A stretch of 10,107 nucleotides of DNA from Amoebophrya sp. AT5.2 (GCA_005223375.1 RXOD01006516.1:1-10107); one strand, 5' to 3'. Positions 1-7,730 are shown, numbered from the stretch's first letter. The notes: generated by a model not told the origin, from the letters alone. A program made the numbers and translations.

Positions 1-10
1 TTACCCTGAA

Positions 11-62
11 CGCCGCCCCCGTGAAATCACAATCTGAGACTTTTCAAGAACTTTTCAAAAAC
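11..62. repeat. Diverged dispersed repeat, copy 1 (partial)
   Basis: This stretch shares with positions 606-660 the order CCCCCGT, then ATCAC, then ATCTGA, then GAACTTTT. The match is broken by small insertions. It probably continues left of the window. No coding function is evident. An open frame does run on the plus strand from 21 to 266, but it has no ATG at its beginning and it overlaps two repeat copies. Confidence 0.35.
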
Positions 63-174
63 TTTTTTTCGGCCGGAGCTTTCCACATCATTAAACCACG
101 AATCACAGATGCCGAAACCATGAGCATATTTGCGACTGCAGCAAGCAGTTTGAGAACGCAACGAATCAAGCACA

Positions 175-215
175 AAAGCGTTCTTTTCGAGGATACGACT
201 TCCCCCCGTGGATCG
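175..215. repeat. Diverged dispersed repeat, copy 2
   Basis: The core CGAGGATACGACTTCCCCCC is nearly repeated at 590-610 as CGAGGATGCGGCTTCCCCCC. Both copies are preceded by AAGCG and a T-rich run. The spacing of about 400 bp and the sequence drift suggest an old duplication rather than an active element. Confidence 0.45.
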
Positions 216-574
216 TCGAATCTCCGACGAATCTGCTACGACGAGTGTTCTGGCAAAAAAGTCTGAATTTGCATGACAGCACTCGCCCCGAAATTCCTCG
301 GATCACAACAACGCGAGCGAAGACGGAGAAGCATGCTCGGGGCCAACTTTGTACGAGCTACAAATAGCTCTGCCGATCTTCCATTTGCGACCAGTAGTTT
401 TCCAGTCGAGTGATAGCAATCGCCCGCCGAAACTCAGAGCCCAAGATGCTGACACAAAATTGCTTGCGCTACCTCCTACGAATAATTCTGATCTTGCGCC
501 CGCGGCGTTGCTTCTTATCATTTTCAATTTCGTGTTTATTTGATGAATAGAACAGCACCGCTAACGATTTCGCG

Positions 575-660
575 GAAGCGTGTTTTTTTCGAGGATGCGG
601 CTTCCCCCCCGTCAGATCACGTGGCGGCAGATCTGAAAAGTTATGAACTTTTGAACCACA
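575..660. repeat. Diverged dispersed repeat, copy 3 (longest)
   Basis: The left half (575-612) matches copy 2 and the right half (606-660) matches copy 1, so this is the most complete copy. The rest of 1-830 holds no convincing gene: open frames are short, mid-GC and overlap on both strands. Confidence 0.45.
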
Positions 661-834
661 AGGACACTTTTTAATTTGATGGGAATGCGAGCGGAACGCG
701 ATCTTTTTATTTTTGTGGCATCGAGTCCAGGGCTGGTTCAACTACGATAGAAATGAAGATAGCGGCTAAATTAAAAATGACGAGAACGGCTGCGGCCATC
801 CGATTTTTATAATTCAAATTTTTCAAGCATCAAT

Positions 835-1150
835 CTGAACAAACCGAATCCAGAAATCCAATCCGAATCATGATGGACATCGACATCCCAGAAGAGTGCG
901 AACCACAATGATCGCCAGCCAAGCAAATCCAAACCCCAGCCAAATCTGAATCCTCCAAGACCTTGAAGAAGATTCCATCTTCGCGCGCTTCATCATCATC
1001 ATCTTCAAGCCCCCCAAGCATGCGAACAATCCGAATCCAATCCAAATGCAAACCCGAAAAGCCGAGGACTTTACTTTTATTATTTTTCGGTCCAGCAGTC
1101 AGGAGAAGATGACTTCTCGTAGCCCAGTCCGAATCCAAACGCAACAAGCG
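835..1150 (-). repeat. Degenerate GGATTCGGATT-type repeat field
   Basis: Read on the minus strand, variants of TTTGGATTCGGATTGG recur irregularly near 835-870, 925-955, 1020-1055 and 1120-1142. They are separated by unrelated sequence. A 120-codon minus-strand frame crosses the region. Because the repeats fall in different registers and the peptide has no recognisable fold, I read this as a decayed minisatellite. It could instead be an intron or an untranslated region. The unit does not match the common TTTAGGG telomere repeat. Confidence 0.4.
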
Positions 1151-1475
1151 CAGAACTGAGACGCGCACGCCACCGCCTAGATGAACGCCCACAACTTTGG
1201 CCGTGCGGGTAGTTCATCTATCTTCGGCGCCATTGTTCTTCATCTTGTTGCTGCCTACTGTGCTGTCGTTTTGTTGTTGTTCATCTTGTTCCTGCTGATG
1301 ATTCTGATCGGCGCAGAAAAATGCCATCTCCGCATCCTCTCACGATCGACCGACGACCAAGCAACGTCGAGTTTATTTCTGAATTCAATCGAGCGCTTGG
1401 CGCCAGCTTGTGCGTTCTTTGTTGTTCGTTTCGCTGTCTTGTTGTGTTTCGTTTCGCGCAAAAAAAAAATAATAA

Positions 1476-1565
1476 CCCATCTTCTAGTAGAGCCGCTCCC
1501 GTGCGCCGCGCTGGAGAAGCTGGCGAAGCAAAGCGCGCGGCGCGAGCGGCCAATAACAGAGCCAT
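1476..1565 (-). CDS. Possible first exon with organelle-type leader (uncertain)
   Basis: The frame starts at an ATG in good context (CATCATGG). It begins MALLLAARAARFASPASPAR and is rich in Ala, Arg and Ser with no acidic residue in the first 20 positions, as expected of a mitochondrial targeting peptide. After about 30 codons it runs into a T-rich tract at 1459-1475 and loses coding character, so an exon end near there is possible. No splice join could be fixed. A second open minus-strand frame overlaps it. Chance is a real alternative. Confidence 0.2.
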
Positions 1566-1798
1566 GATGCGTACTGGTCTGCCGCAACTTGACTAGAAGC
1601 GGCAGGACGCTCGGCTTCTGTGCCTGCTCGTCCTCGTCGCCGCTTTCGTCGGAAGTCGATATCCATTTCCGGCTCCTCGCCTAACTTTTCGAACAGCGCG
1701 GCGCAGCCCGAGAATTTCAGCTCAGCTGGAGACGAGCTCCGCCGGGCGCGCTTCGGAGCTGGCCCGGGAGAAGACGCAGCATCTGTTACGCATCCCAC
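1484..1798 (-). CDS. Unresolved charged protein, probable exon
   Basis: The minus-strand frame encodes a basic, Ser/Pro-rich segment with KRARR (a nuclear-localisation-like cluster). It is followed by the helix-like stretch AALFEKLGEEPEMDIDF and then a very basic run. There is no ATG at its left limit; the frame is open upstream to about 1885 and the nearest possible initiator is GTG. Around 1660 a second minus-strand frame opens with an acidic SDESGDEDEQ stretch that looks equally coding. A small intron, a frameshift or chance could each explain the switch. The spacing from the upstream gene's stop at 1834 is tiny. Function is not recognised. Confidence 0.3.
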   Translation of the reverse strand: MGCVTDAASSPGPAPKRARRSSSPAELKFSGCAALFEKLGEEPEMDIDFRRKRRRGRAGTEAERPAASSQVAADQYASWLCYWPLAPRALLRQLLQRGARERLY

Positions 1799-1833
1799 TA
1801 CGAGGCATTTGAACCTGCACGCAGCCAGCGGAG

Positions 1834-2081
1834 CTACTCTGCCTTGAGTCCCTTCTCCTTGATAAACTCAAGGGCCGGAGCTCGGTCCTCCGTCTTCGGC
1901 AGCTTCAAGCCCGGCTCCTTCACGAACTGGTAGTCGTCGTGGTTCGCTCTACGCCTCAGCAAGTTGCGGCGGAGCAGCTCTACGCCTCAGCAAGTTGCGG
2001 CGGAGCAGAAGACAAAAAAGCGCGGCACTGGAGGCCGCGCGCAGCCCATCGCATGACGCGGGGCACGATCTTCATGATCAT
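1834..2081 (-). CDS. Two-exon gene for a 70-residue mitochondrial-type small protein
   Basis: The model is complement(join(1834..1948,1984..2081)). Exon 1 begins at ATG in context ACCATGA, with an in-frame TGA four codons upstream, and ends in phase 2. A 35-nt GT-AG intron (1949-1983) follows, and exon 2 runs to TAG. The first 30 residues carry Arg and hydrophobic residues but no Asp or Glu (MIMKIVPRVMRWAARGLQCR, then AFLSSAPPQ). This is typical of a mitochondrial presequence with a cleavage site near the Ser-Ser. The mature part is short, soluble and Lys/Glu-rich (YQFVKEPGLKLPK near residues 39-51; C-terminus KEKGLKAE). Its size and leader would suit a small respiratory-complex subunit, but I do not recognise the family. 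The exon 2 sequence, rich in AAG and GAG codons, is the strongest sign that it is translated. Confidence 0.6.
1947..2008. repeat. Perfect 31-bp tandem duplication
   Basis: Positions 1947-1977 and 1978-2008 are identical (unit starting CTCTACGCCTCAGCAAGTTG). Both proposed splice sites of the small gene use the same part of the unit, the donor in one copy and the acceptor in the other. The absence of any mismatch suggests a recent duplication. Confidence 0.95.
1949..1983 (-). other. 35-nt GT-AG intron
   Basis: The donor is GAGGC|GTAGAG and the acceptor is GCGTAG|AGCG. Removing it converts two stop-containing frames into one open frame across the join (the GC|A codon for Ala). It is very short for an intron. 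It lies almost wholly within the tandem duplication described separately. Confidence 0.5.
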
Positions 2082-2502
2082 GGTCGGCCATCTTCACACG
2101 TGCTTAACAATGCCGATCGCTATGAGTGTGGAGGTGCGCTGTGCTAGTTCGTACATCAAAGCCGAGCGCTATGCGTGTGGTGCTCCTGCTGCTACTGCAG
2201 GCGGACGAAGATAGACGAAGACGACCAGCACAACTGGAAAGCAACACCAAGACGAGAAGAAGATGAGCTGGCGTAGCCAACTACTACTACTTGCTTCTAC
2301 TAGTGCCTGCTAGTTGTGGTGCATCTAGTACTTCATCACCCACAGCATGCAGCTGAGCACCGTCGACAGCCATCATGATCTGCCTGCTCTTCATCTGCTC
2401 GTCTTCTGCTCGGCATGATCCTCGGTAGTTCGCTCGTTTCCTTGATTGACGACCACGATTGTTTTTCGTCTGTTTTCATTTTCACCACGTGAATAAAATT
2501 CT

Positions 2503-2601
2503 TTATTTTTTGTTCTTCAATCCTGCTTGCAGCTTCGAATCTTCATGATGATCAACATGCATTATATTGATGAAGTCCAGCTGTAGTACGTAGTGCTCCT
2601 G
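2503..2601 (-). CDS. Possible terminal exon with adjoining AATAAA
   Basis: After a GGTTGTAG acceptor-like site, a frame of 32 codons reads to TAA. It includes QEHYVLQLDF and the C-terminus LQAGLKNKK. The stop overlaps AATAAAG and is followed by an AT-rich stretch, as at a transcript 3' end. The upstream exon is unknown. A join to the frame at 2750-2929 through a GTAAAT donor is possible but puts this segment out of frame. Confidence 0.22.
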   Translation of the reverse strand, partial: QEHYVLQLDFINIMHVDHHEDSKLQAGLKNKK

Positions 2602-2650
2602 CTACAACCTCCGAGCTCTTGGCGTACTAGTAGTTGGCACTTCAACATCT

Positions 2651-2732
2651 CACGATGACGAGCAGAAGCCAGCACCAGCGCGTTACAATAATTACCATCG
2701 ATTTCTTGTTCTTGCAGCTAGAAGTCATCGTG
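2651..2732. repeat. Short inverted repeat
   Basis: CACGATGAC at 2651-2659 is the exact reverse complement of GTCATCGTG at 2724-2732. A second complementary pair (GCACCAGC at 2672-2679 and GCTGGTG from 2732) lies nearby, but the two pairs interleave rather than nest. The segment could be the ends of a small intronic element. Confidence 0.4.
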
Positions 2733-2749
2733 CTGGTGGTGCAATGTTT

Positions 2750-2929
2750 TTATTTACCGAAGTAGGCAATCGCGAAGCAAGTGATCTCTTTCATCTTCTG
2801 GCGGAGGTCCTCGCCACGAGTTGCGCCTCCGGTCAACATTTCTACTTCTTCAATCTTCATCAGATGGAGGTGGAGCGCCAGGGGTAGAGACGTCGGGCGG
2901 ATACATGTTGATATCAACATCTTCATCAT
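2750..2929 (-). CDS. Possible small exon or 59-codon ORF
   Basis: A minus-strand frame from ATG-ATG to TAA has a second half of good coding character (EEVEMLTGGATRGEDLRQKM, then KEITCFAIAYFGK). Its first half is weaker. An alternative frame over the first half gives an acidic, Pro-rich peptide. A GTAAAT donor-like site overlaps the last codons, so this may be an internal exon. Unrecognised. Confidence 0.25.
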   Translation of the reverse strand: MMKMLISTCIRPTSLPLALHLHLMKIEEVEMLTGGATRGEDLRQKMKEITCFAIAYFGK

Positions 2930-2939
2930 GAAGTAGTGC

Positions 2940-3190
2940 TTTTATAGTATTACAAATTTAGAAGTACTATGAAACTCAGATCATTCGTTCGTGCTTCTAC
3001 GGGAGGTACAATAATAATTGATATCTAATAATTATAATTATAGATCGTAAGAATAATTTAACTAATATATCTTTCAAGAACCGAAGATCGATGAAGAACT
3101 CTAAAATAAATGATATGAGTAGTACTTGTTCTACCTTCATTCTAGTAAAAGTAATTAAATGTATTTCGATACAAGAAACGAAGCCGGCCG
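2940..3190. other. AT-rich block
   Basis: This is the most AT-rich part of the window (for example AATAATTATAATTATAG near 3027-3043). It has no coding signal; the minus-strand frame across it is a run of Ile, Leu and Phe codons typical of AT-rich non-coding DNA. It is likely intronic or intergenic. Confidence 0.5.
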
Positions 3191-3266
3191 CCATAAGATG
3201 CCGCGCCAGCACATTACAAGAACTACATCTTCATCAAGCTAAACCACTCGTCGTAGAAGAACGCAC

Positions 3267-3370
3267 GTGCTGTTGTTGTTACAACTGGCGCCGCCTGTGC
3301 CCTCGTCTTCATCTGAGGCAGCAGGCAGCTTCATATCATCCGGACGAAGTTGATGCACTTCTAGATCCAT
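3267..3370 (-). CDS. Possible exon ending at a GTGCGT donor
   Basis: From ATG the frame reads MDLEVHQLRPDDMKLPAASD and then an acidic, Gly/Asn-rich tail. It ends in phase 2 at CAC|GTGCGTTCTT. That donor is identical over ten bases to the donor of the second intron of the gene at 8040-10107, and the following bases share GAAGATGTAGTT with that intron. The partner exon was not found. An in-frame TAG lies five codons upstream of the ATG, right after an ATTG. Confidence 0.28.
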
Positions 3371-3485
3371 GATCAACGAGGACCGCTGCTACAATTAATA
3401 TGAAAACAAACGGCCCAGCAGAGATTAATGCTGGCACCCGAACAACCACGGATAAGCGAGAAGAGCGGCATGATCCGACTCGCTT

Positions 3486-3581
3486 CTACTTGGCGGAGAC
3501 GTCGAGGCGCTCATGAAGATCCTGCTTACTTCGTCTTTGCTCACCAGTCGCCTGGGAGCTTGACGCTGGTGCGGCTATCAT
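3486..3581 (-). CDS. Possible short exon or 31-codon ORF
   Basis: Immediately after CATCGTAG a frame reads MIAAPASSSQATGEQRRSKQ and ends DLHERLDVSAK before TAG. It has the Ser/Gln-rich style of the larger genes here. It can be joined in phase 0 to an upstream frame through a 51-nt GTAAAA...CGTAG intron. Overlapping frames on the plus strand are also open, so confidence is low. Confidence 0.2.
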   Translation of the reverse strand: MIAAPASSSQATGEQRRSKQDLHERLDVSAK

Positions 3582-3637
3582 CTACGATGGCAAGTAGCTA
3601 GCATATCTTCACGGTAGCGGTCTGGTTTTTACAGAAG

Positions 3638-3683
3638 ATGGAGACGAGTGCTGAAGATAGAGTGGACGCGCCGCCGTCGGCTA
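3638..3683 (+). CDS. Possible plus-strand first exon with GTGAGT donor
   Basis: ATG begins METSAEDRVDAPPSA and the frame meets CTA|GTGAGT, a textbook donor, after 15 codons. It is the main hint of plus-strand coding in this part. The following exon is not identified. Confidence 0.15.
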
Positions 3684-3996
3684 GTGAGTTGCTCGTCTGT
3701 AGTACTACTTGCTTCTAGACTTCATCTGCTGCTAGTGCGTCGAGTAGTAGAATCAAAACACAAGCGCCCCGCCCACCTCGCGCGCGCTTCGTTTTCTTCT
3801 ATTTCGATCATGGTTCCTGCGGTAGAAGAGGCTTTGAATCGCGGCAACGTGGTGTCCTTCTTCTTCTTCTACGTACTACAACTACTGGTGTCTTCGTCAA
3901 CGTCTTCACCTACCCAGCAAATTATAAAAATAGTGCTTCTTCACGCCCCAGCATCTAGTACTTCATCTTGAAGAAAATCAACATCATCAAGAGTCC

Positions 3997-4221
3997 TCAC
4001 CGCCAGTCTGCTCTCGAAACGAATGCTACCTCCAGACCCACCAGCACCAAAATAAAAGCATTTTCATCATGATCATCGATCAGCCTCGTCACGACTTGAT
4101 GTAGTACTAGTTCGTCTTGTTCTTGCGTACAGCAAAAATCACCAGTGCTGTCGGACGATTCATTCTGCGATCGAGGACGCGAGCGCGCGACGGCCTTGAT
4201 GTTGTCCAGCAACAAAAACAT
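3997..4221 (-). CDS. Possible 74-residue minus-strand ORF
   Basis: From ATG the first 30 codons (MFLLLDNIKAVARSRPRSQN and on) have G or C in most third positions. The ATG lies 14 nt after TTGTTGTAG, the same acceptor-like end as an intron at 8875. At ACTG|GTGATT the codon bias weakens, so an exon end is possible there. Like the gene at 4663-7607, it begins 100-200 nt downstream (minus-strand sense) of a copy of the three-hairpin element. An antisense plus-strand frame competes for the same DNA. Confidence 0.28.
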   Translation of the reverse strand: MFLLLDNIKAVARSRPRSQNESSDSTGDFCCTQEQDELVLHQVVTRLIDDHDENAFILVLVGLEVAFVSRADWR

Positions 4222-4303
4222 CCTCCGCTGGTACTACAACAAGGACGTCGACCGCGACCGCTCACGTTCTAGCACTTGCAGCTGTGCTAGACGAAAACAT
4301 TAG
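4131..4303 (+). CDS. Possible plus-strand exon with strong codon bias
   Basis: Following TGCGTACAG, an acceptor-like site, an open frame runs to TAG. Its middle part (LSSNKNILRWYYNKDVDRDR) has C or G at nearly every third position, including a run of sixteen codons ending in C or G. A methionine lies at 4199. The antisense frame is also biased up to 4221, so only one of the two is likely real. No partner exon or known domain is identified. Confidence 0.28.
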
Positions 4304-4416
4304 GAGCCGCAGAATCGTTTTTCCTCCGGAGACGCCCTGTTCAGTGTTGGGAAGATGAAGACTGGCGCACCTCTTCAATCAATGGTCGACGTTACTACTA
4401 GAAGAAGCTCTTCTGT

Positions 4417-4606
4417 GCCAGCAGATACTAGTCGGGCCCAGTTCTTTCCCCCATACTGTGACGAGGTTCATTTTCGCCTCCTCGAGATACCGCTCGGGCC
4501 CAGTTTGTGGCCCGGCGGTATGCGCGTGGTCACTTTATTTACCGCCCAGATTCTAGGCCGCGGGCCCGGTTTGTGGCCCGACGCTACCATGGCATGTCAC
4601 ATCAAA
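4417..4606. repeat. Three-hairpin intergenic element, copy A
   Basis: This copy is highly similar to 7731-7950 in the same orientation. It is built of three related modules starting CGGGCCC at 4433, 4495 and 4561. Module 2 forms CGGGCC (4495-4500), loop CAGTTTGT, GGCCCG (4509-4514). It is followed by GGCGGTA (4514-4520) paired with TACCGCC (4540-4546) around a 19-nt loop. Module 3 forms CGGGCC (4561-4566), loop CGGTTTGT, GGCCCG (4575-4580). It lies 57 nt past the stop of the minus-strand gene ending at 4663. It could be a 3'-end or intergenic signal, a non-coding RNA or a dispersed repeat. Confidence 0.85.
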
Positions 4607-4662
4607 ACAGGCAGACGAAAACATCTCCAATCAAGGAAAAACAACTACAAGTGGAAGCTGTA

Positions 4663-7607
4663 CTACCCCGATGGAGCCGGGTCCCGCGCGCGCTTCACCA
4701 CTGGAAAAGCGGAATCGGACGTCGAGCTCAGAGATGCAGCCGCGCTACTAGAAGAAGAAGATGAAGACGACGAGGACGAACACTTGCTCGACGCTTGCGG
4801 CTGCTGTTGATGATGTTGACGAGTGCTGCAGCCAGTTTCAACTAGCATCCCACGTAGTTGCTCGTCGCTGTACTTGTTCTTGTAGTTCTGCTCGGCGGGG
4901 TGCTGTGCTAGTTGAATCAAAGGGGTGCCAGCGTGCGCGTGGTCCACCTGTGCTCCACCTTGTTCTTCCGCCTGCGCCCGCTGCTTCGCCTCGTTCAACG
5001 CGTTCAAGAGCGTAACTCTGTAGTCATCTTCATGGTCGTCGGTACGTACTTTCCGGCCGGTTGTGGCACGGCCGAACAGTTGACGCTGCCGCACAGGACT
5101 GCTGCTGGTTTCCGCACCAGCCCGACGCAGATGCGGAATGTCGTCAACGTTCTTGCTGCTCGTCTTGTAGTTCTTCATCTGGGGCAGGGGGGGGACCGCT
5201 GCGTCTTGTTTTTCGACGGACGAGGACGGCAAGCCGAGAGCCGCGCCTTGATGATGTTGACTGCTCATGATCATCGACTGCTGCTCGTGTTCTTGCGCAG
5301 AAGAAGGTCCTTGCTGCTCGTGTTCTTGATGATGTTGGAGCTGAGTCTTCTTGAGCATCCCGTGACGGCGCCGCATCATGTCGTGGTAGTAGGCCTCGGC
5401 CAATAGCTCCTTTTCTTGCGACTGCTCCCCGAACCAACAAGGGTCCATCGGGTCGGGGTGGAGGCTGTGCATGTACTGCTCCCAGTCCCCCTGCTCCGGC
5501 CCCCAGGAGCTGGAGTCGTCGTGATTGGTCGCCGGCGGGTAGGAGGCGCTCGCGATAGGAGTCTTCTTCTTGCTTTCATCTTCCCGTCCCATGTAGGACG
5601 TGCTTTGATGTTGTTGCTCCACCACCTCCTTCTCCTCCTGGTGATGCAACACGCCGGCAGCACTTCCAGATCCAGAGGGCGGAGGTGCACGACTCACCTT
5701 ACTCGCCGGCTGCTCCACCTGCCCGTCCAGCGAAACTCCCCACCCGCCTTGTTGCTTGTTGGTGCCACCTGCTCCTACTTGCTGTAGAACAAGTTCTCCT
5801 CCCGCCCTGCTTCCGACAACAGCAACATGTTGAACAACAGCAACAGCAGGAGCGCTGTCGTTATTTCCGTGAGTGGCCGCGGCAGCAGAAGACGCCACAC
5901 CATGGTGGACCTGGGCCTCGCGGGCGGAGACGGATTGTTCCTCCAGTTTCATGCTGTCGCCCGCCGTTCTTTCGCCGGAGCAGAAGGTTATCGGGGGCGC
6001 AGCACCACTGAACACGTTGCGGCCCGCAGCCTCGTCGGCGCCGATCATGCTGATCCCTTGATGTTGACGCTCAACGCCTCCATGTCCGTGGTCGTGCGTC
6101 ATCTGGTCGCGGTGGATGTCGACGTGAGCCGCGTTGGCGGTGATTTCTTGATGATGCGGGGCCGCGATCGAGTTCGCGAGGACGTGCGAGGAGCCCGCCA
6201 TCATGTGCGCGCAGCGACCTGGTGCCAGCAAACAAGGACTCGAGCCATTTTGCTAGTTGTGCCGCGACTGCGTTAATTATCCCGGTCCTCCCCGTGGTCT
6301 TTTCAAGTAGATACGGATGCGGGTTATTGACGCCTGCAGACGATAATATAATAAAAATTATTAAACGACGCACCTGCGTCGAGGTCTTCGGTTCCGGCTT
6401 TTCCTGTGTTCGCCAAGTAGACTGCCTCCTCGGCGCTGGTGCTTTTCAACAGGAGATAGTTGTCGATCTCGGCCAGCCTGGCAGCCGCCGCGATCGTGTT
6501 GTTCTTTCCGCCCGCCTTCCCACCTTCGGCACCACCAGGGGGAGAACACTTCCCCGACCGCGGAGGGCCCATCGGGTTCGCTGAGCGTGGGATGAGAGGT
6601 TGTTGCTCGGCGCGGACGTCCTGCTCTTCAACATGATCAACATGGTCTTCATCTTCCTGTCCATCTACTTGCGCAATAAGACCGAGTGCTTCGCTCAACA
6701 ACTCAAATTTTTCCACCCAATTCGCGTAAGCCTCCTTACCTCCCGAAATTTTTTCCGCAGCGCGACGCGCGCCATCGCGCGAGGACTCGGCGGCGCCAGC
6801 TGCAGGAATGCCCTGGCCAGCTGCTTTCGCACCCAACAAGTCGGAGTGTAGTTGTCCTTGTTCGTTCGCCGACGAGCCTCCATCTTCATTTGTTCCTCCT
6901 CCACCCGTGAGGACGCGACCAGCCGAAGCACAAGTGGGCGCAGCAGCGTTCTGGTGGAGAGCAGACGAGGACATCTTCATGGACGACTCACCAGTGACGA
7001 CGGCGCTCGTCTTGTGCTCGTGGTCGTAGGAGTTGATGTCGTAGTAGATGTTGGAGCCGTCGCGCGAGGGCGCGGGAGTGATTCCGATGCCCCCAGGGCA
7101 GCCGGAAGCTTCGGAGTGCAGGCTGATGATGCTCATCCTTTGCTGCGCATTCAGTCTCTGCGCCGGGTCCTGCAGTTTCATCTTCAACTCGTGGTATGTT
7201 TCGCCGCGCGCTCCCTTTTTCCCAGCACCCGCCACCTCGAAGCGCGCTTGCTGTTCCCCCGCCTTTCCCTTGATGTTCCGCCCAGTCTCGGTTAAATTCG
7301 TCACCTCCGGAGCAGTGACGAGGCCTTGTCGTTCAACAAAATTCGTCATTTCCGTCGCCTGCTTGTTCAACAGTCTTTCGTGTTGACCTTTCATCAAGGC
7401 CGCCCCCTTCTGCTTCATTTGTGCAGCAAGATGATGCGCGTAGTACTCCGCGTCGTACTTCCCGCTTCCTTTCATCGAGAGACGAGTCGACGACGGCGGC
7501 GGGGCGGGGTCGTGGAACAGGTGCTGTTGGTCAGCCATTCGCGGAGGACGGGCGTCTTGCGCGGCGTTTTTGGACGATCCCTTCGACGAGGTCTTCGACA
7601 TCTTCAT
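4663..7607 (-). CDS. Two-exon gene for a ~929-residue low-complexity protein
   Basis: The model is complement(join(4663..6218,6374..7607)). Exon 1 starts at the first ATG in the frame (an in-frame TAA lies about 80 nt upstream) and gives 411 codons plus one base. Exon 2 gives 518 codons and ends at TAG. The N-terminus is basic (KMSKTSSKGSSK). A predicted helix covers about residues 283-312 (EAYANWVEKFELLSEALGLI). Exon 2 is rich in His, Gln and Ala. A Trp/Tyr-containing island lies at about 650-703 (GDWEQYMHSLHPDPMDPCWF, then a charged helix LLAEAYYHDMMRRR). Twelve consecutive serines sit at about 892-903, and the end is VVKRARDPAPSG. There is no signal peptide, membrane segment or known domain. 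GC-rich third positions throughout support translation. It is probably a largely disordered protein; function is unknown. Confidence 0.65.
4744..4779 (-). repeat. Poly-serine tract in coding sequence
   Basis: Twelve serine codons in a row use all six serine codons (TCG, TCC, TCT, TCA, AGT and AGC). The mixed codons indicate a run kept at protein level, not a simple trinucleotide expansion. Confidence 0.8.
6219..6373 (-). other. 155-nt GT-AG intron of the ~929-residue gene
   Basis: The donor is GCAG|GTGCGTCG and the acceptor is GGCACCAG|GTCG. Excision joins the two long frames in phase 1 (G|GT, Gly). Coding-type codon bias stops at the donor and resumes at the acceptor. The first 40 nt (6334-6373) are AT-rich and themselves end in CTGCAG, giving a nested acceptor that would lead to an early stop at about 6071. 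Confidence 0.6.
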
Positions 7608-7730
7608 CACGTCGTGCTGCAGCTGGGGTTGGCCGGAGCGGGAAGAATCTGCTTTGATGTTTTTAGGCGATGGCCGACATGATTCATCTTGTTCTTAGCT
7701 CTTCATCAGCCTTTATCTATCTATAAGAAT
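7608..7730 (-). promoter_or_regulatory. Upstream region of the ~929-residue gene
   Basis: This is about 120 bp between the start codon and the three-hairpin element. It contains TATAGATAGATAAAGG-like sequence at 7713-7728 (minus strand), which could serve as a core promoter. AG dinucleotides near 7690 could accept a trans-spliced leader if the organism uses one. Neither is proven. Confidence 0.2.

Larger units (their letters stand above)
2215..4400. other. Intron-rich or intergenic region without a resolvable gene
   Basis: Long open frames are absent. The sequence is full of short CTAG, TAGTAC, GTTGTAG and CTTCATC words in both orientations. The same vocabulary is seen in the introns of the large minus-strand gene at 8040-10107. 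Several 30-75 codon frames with coding character lie inside on either strand and are listed separately. They may be small exons divided by introns, or separate small genes. I could not join them with consistent phases. Confidence 0.5.

Noticed and set aside
21..266. 81-codon plus-strand frame at the left edge
   Set aside because: No ATG at its start, average codon bias, and it overlaps two copies of a dispersed repeat.
830..1192. 120-codon minus-strand frame
   Set aside because: It is filled with the degenerate GGATT repeat in changing registers; the peptide has no consistent repeat or fold.
1181..1567. 128-codon plus-strand frame with a hydrophobic segment like a membrane helix
   Set aside because: The Leu/Val run comes from GTT/CTG-rich DNA whose complement reads Asn/Gln/Lys. 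Open frames exist on both strands and no signal favours this one.
1814..1836. A 23-nt GT-AG intron joining the 70-residue gene to the frame at 1484-1798
   Set aside because: The phase fits, but 23 nt is too short to accept without transcript data, and the natural TAG stop gives a sensible protein end.
4417..4606. tRNA, 5S rRNA or snRNA gene within the hairpin element
   Set aside because: No cloverleaf, box A/B pair, Sm site or other known RNA signature could be seen; the hairpins do not match a family I know.
4355..4810. 151-codon plus-strand frame
   Set aside because: It crosses the repeat element and the antisense of the large gene's 3' end. Its peptide changes character at each boundary, as expected of a chance frame in GC-rich DNA.
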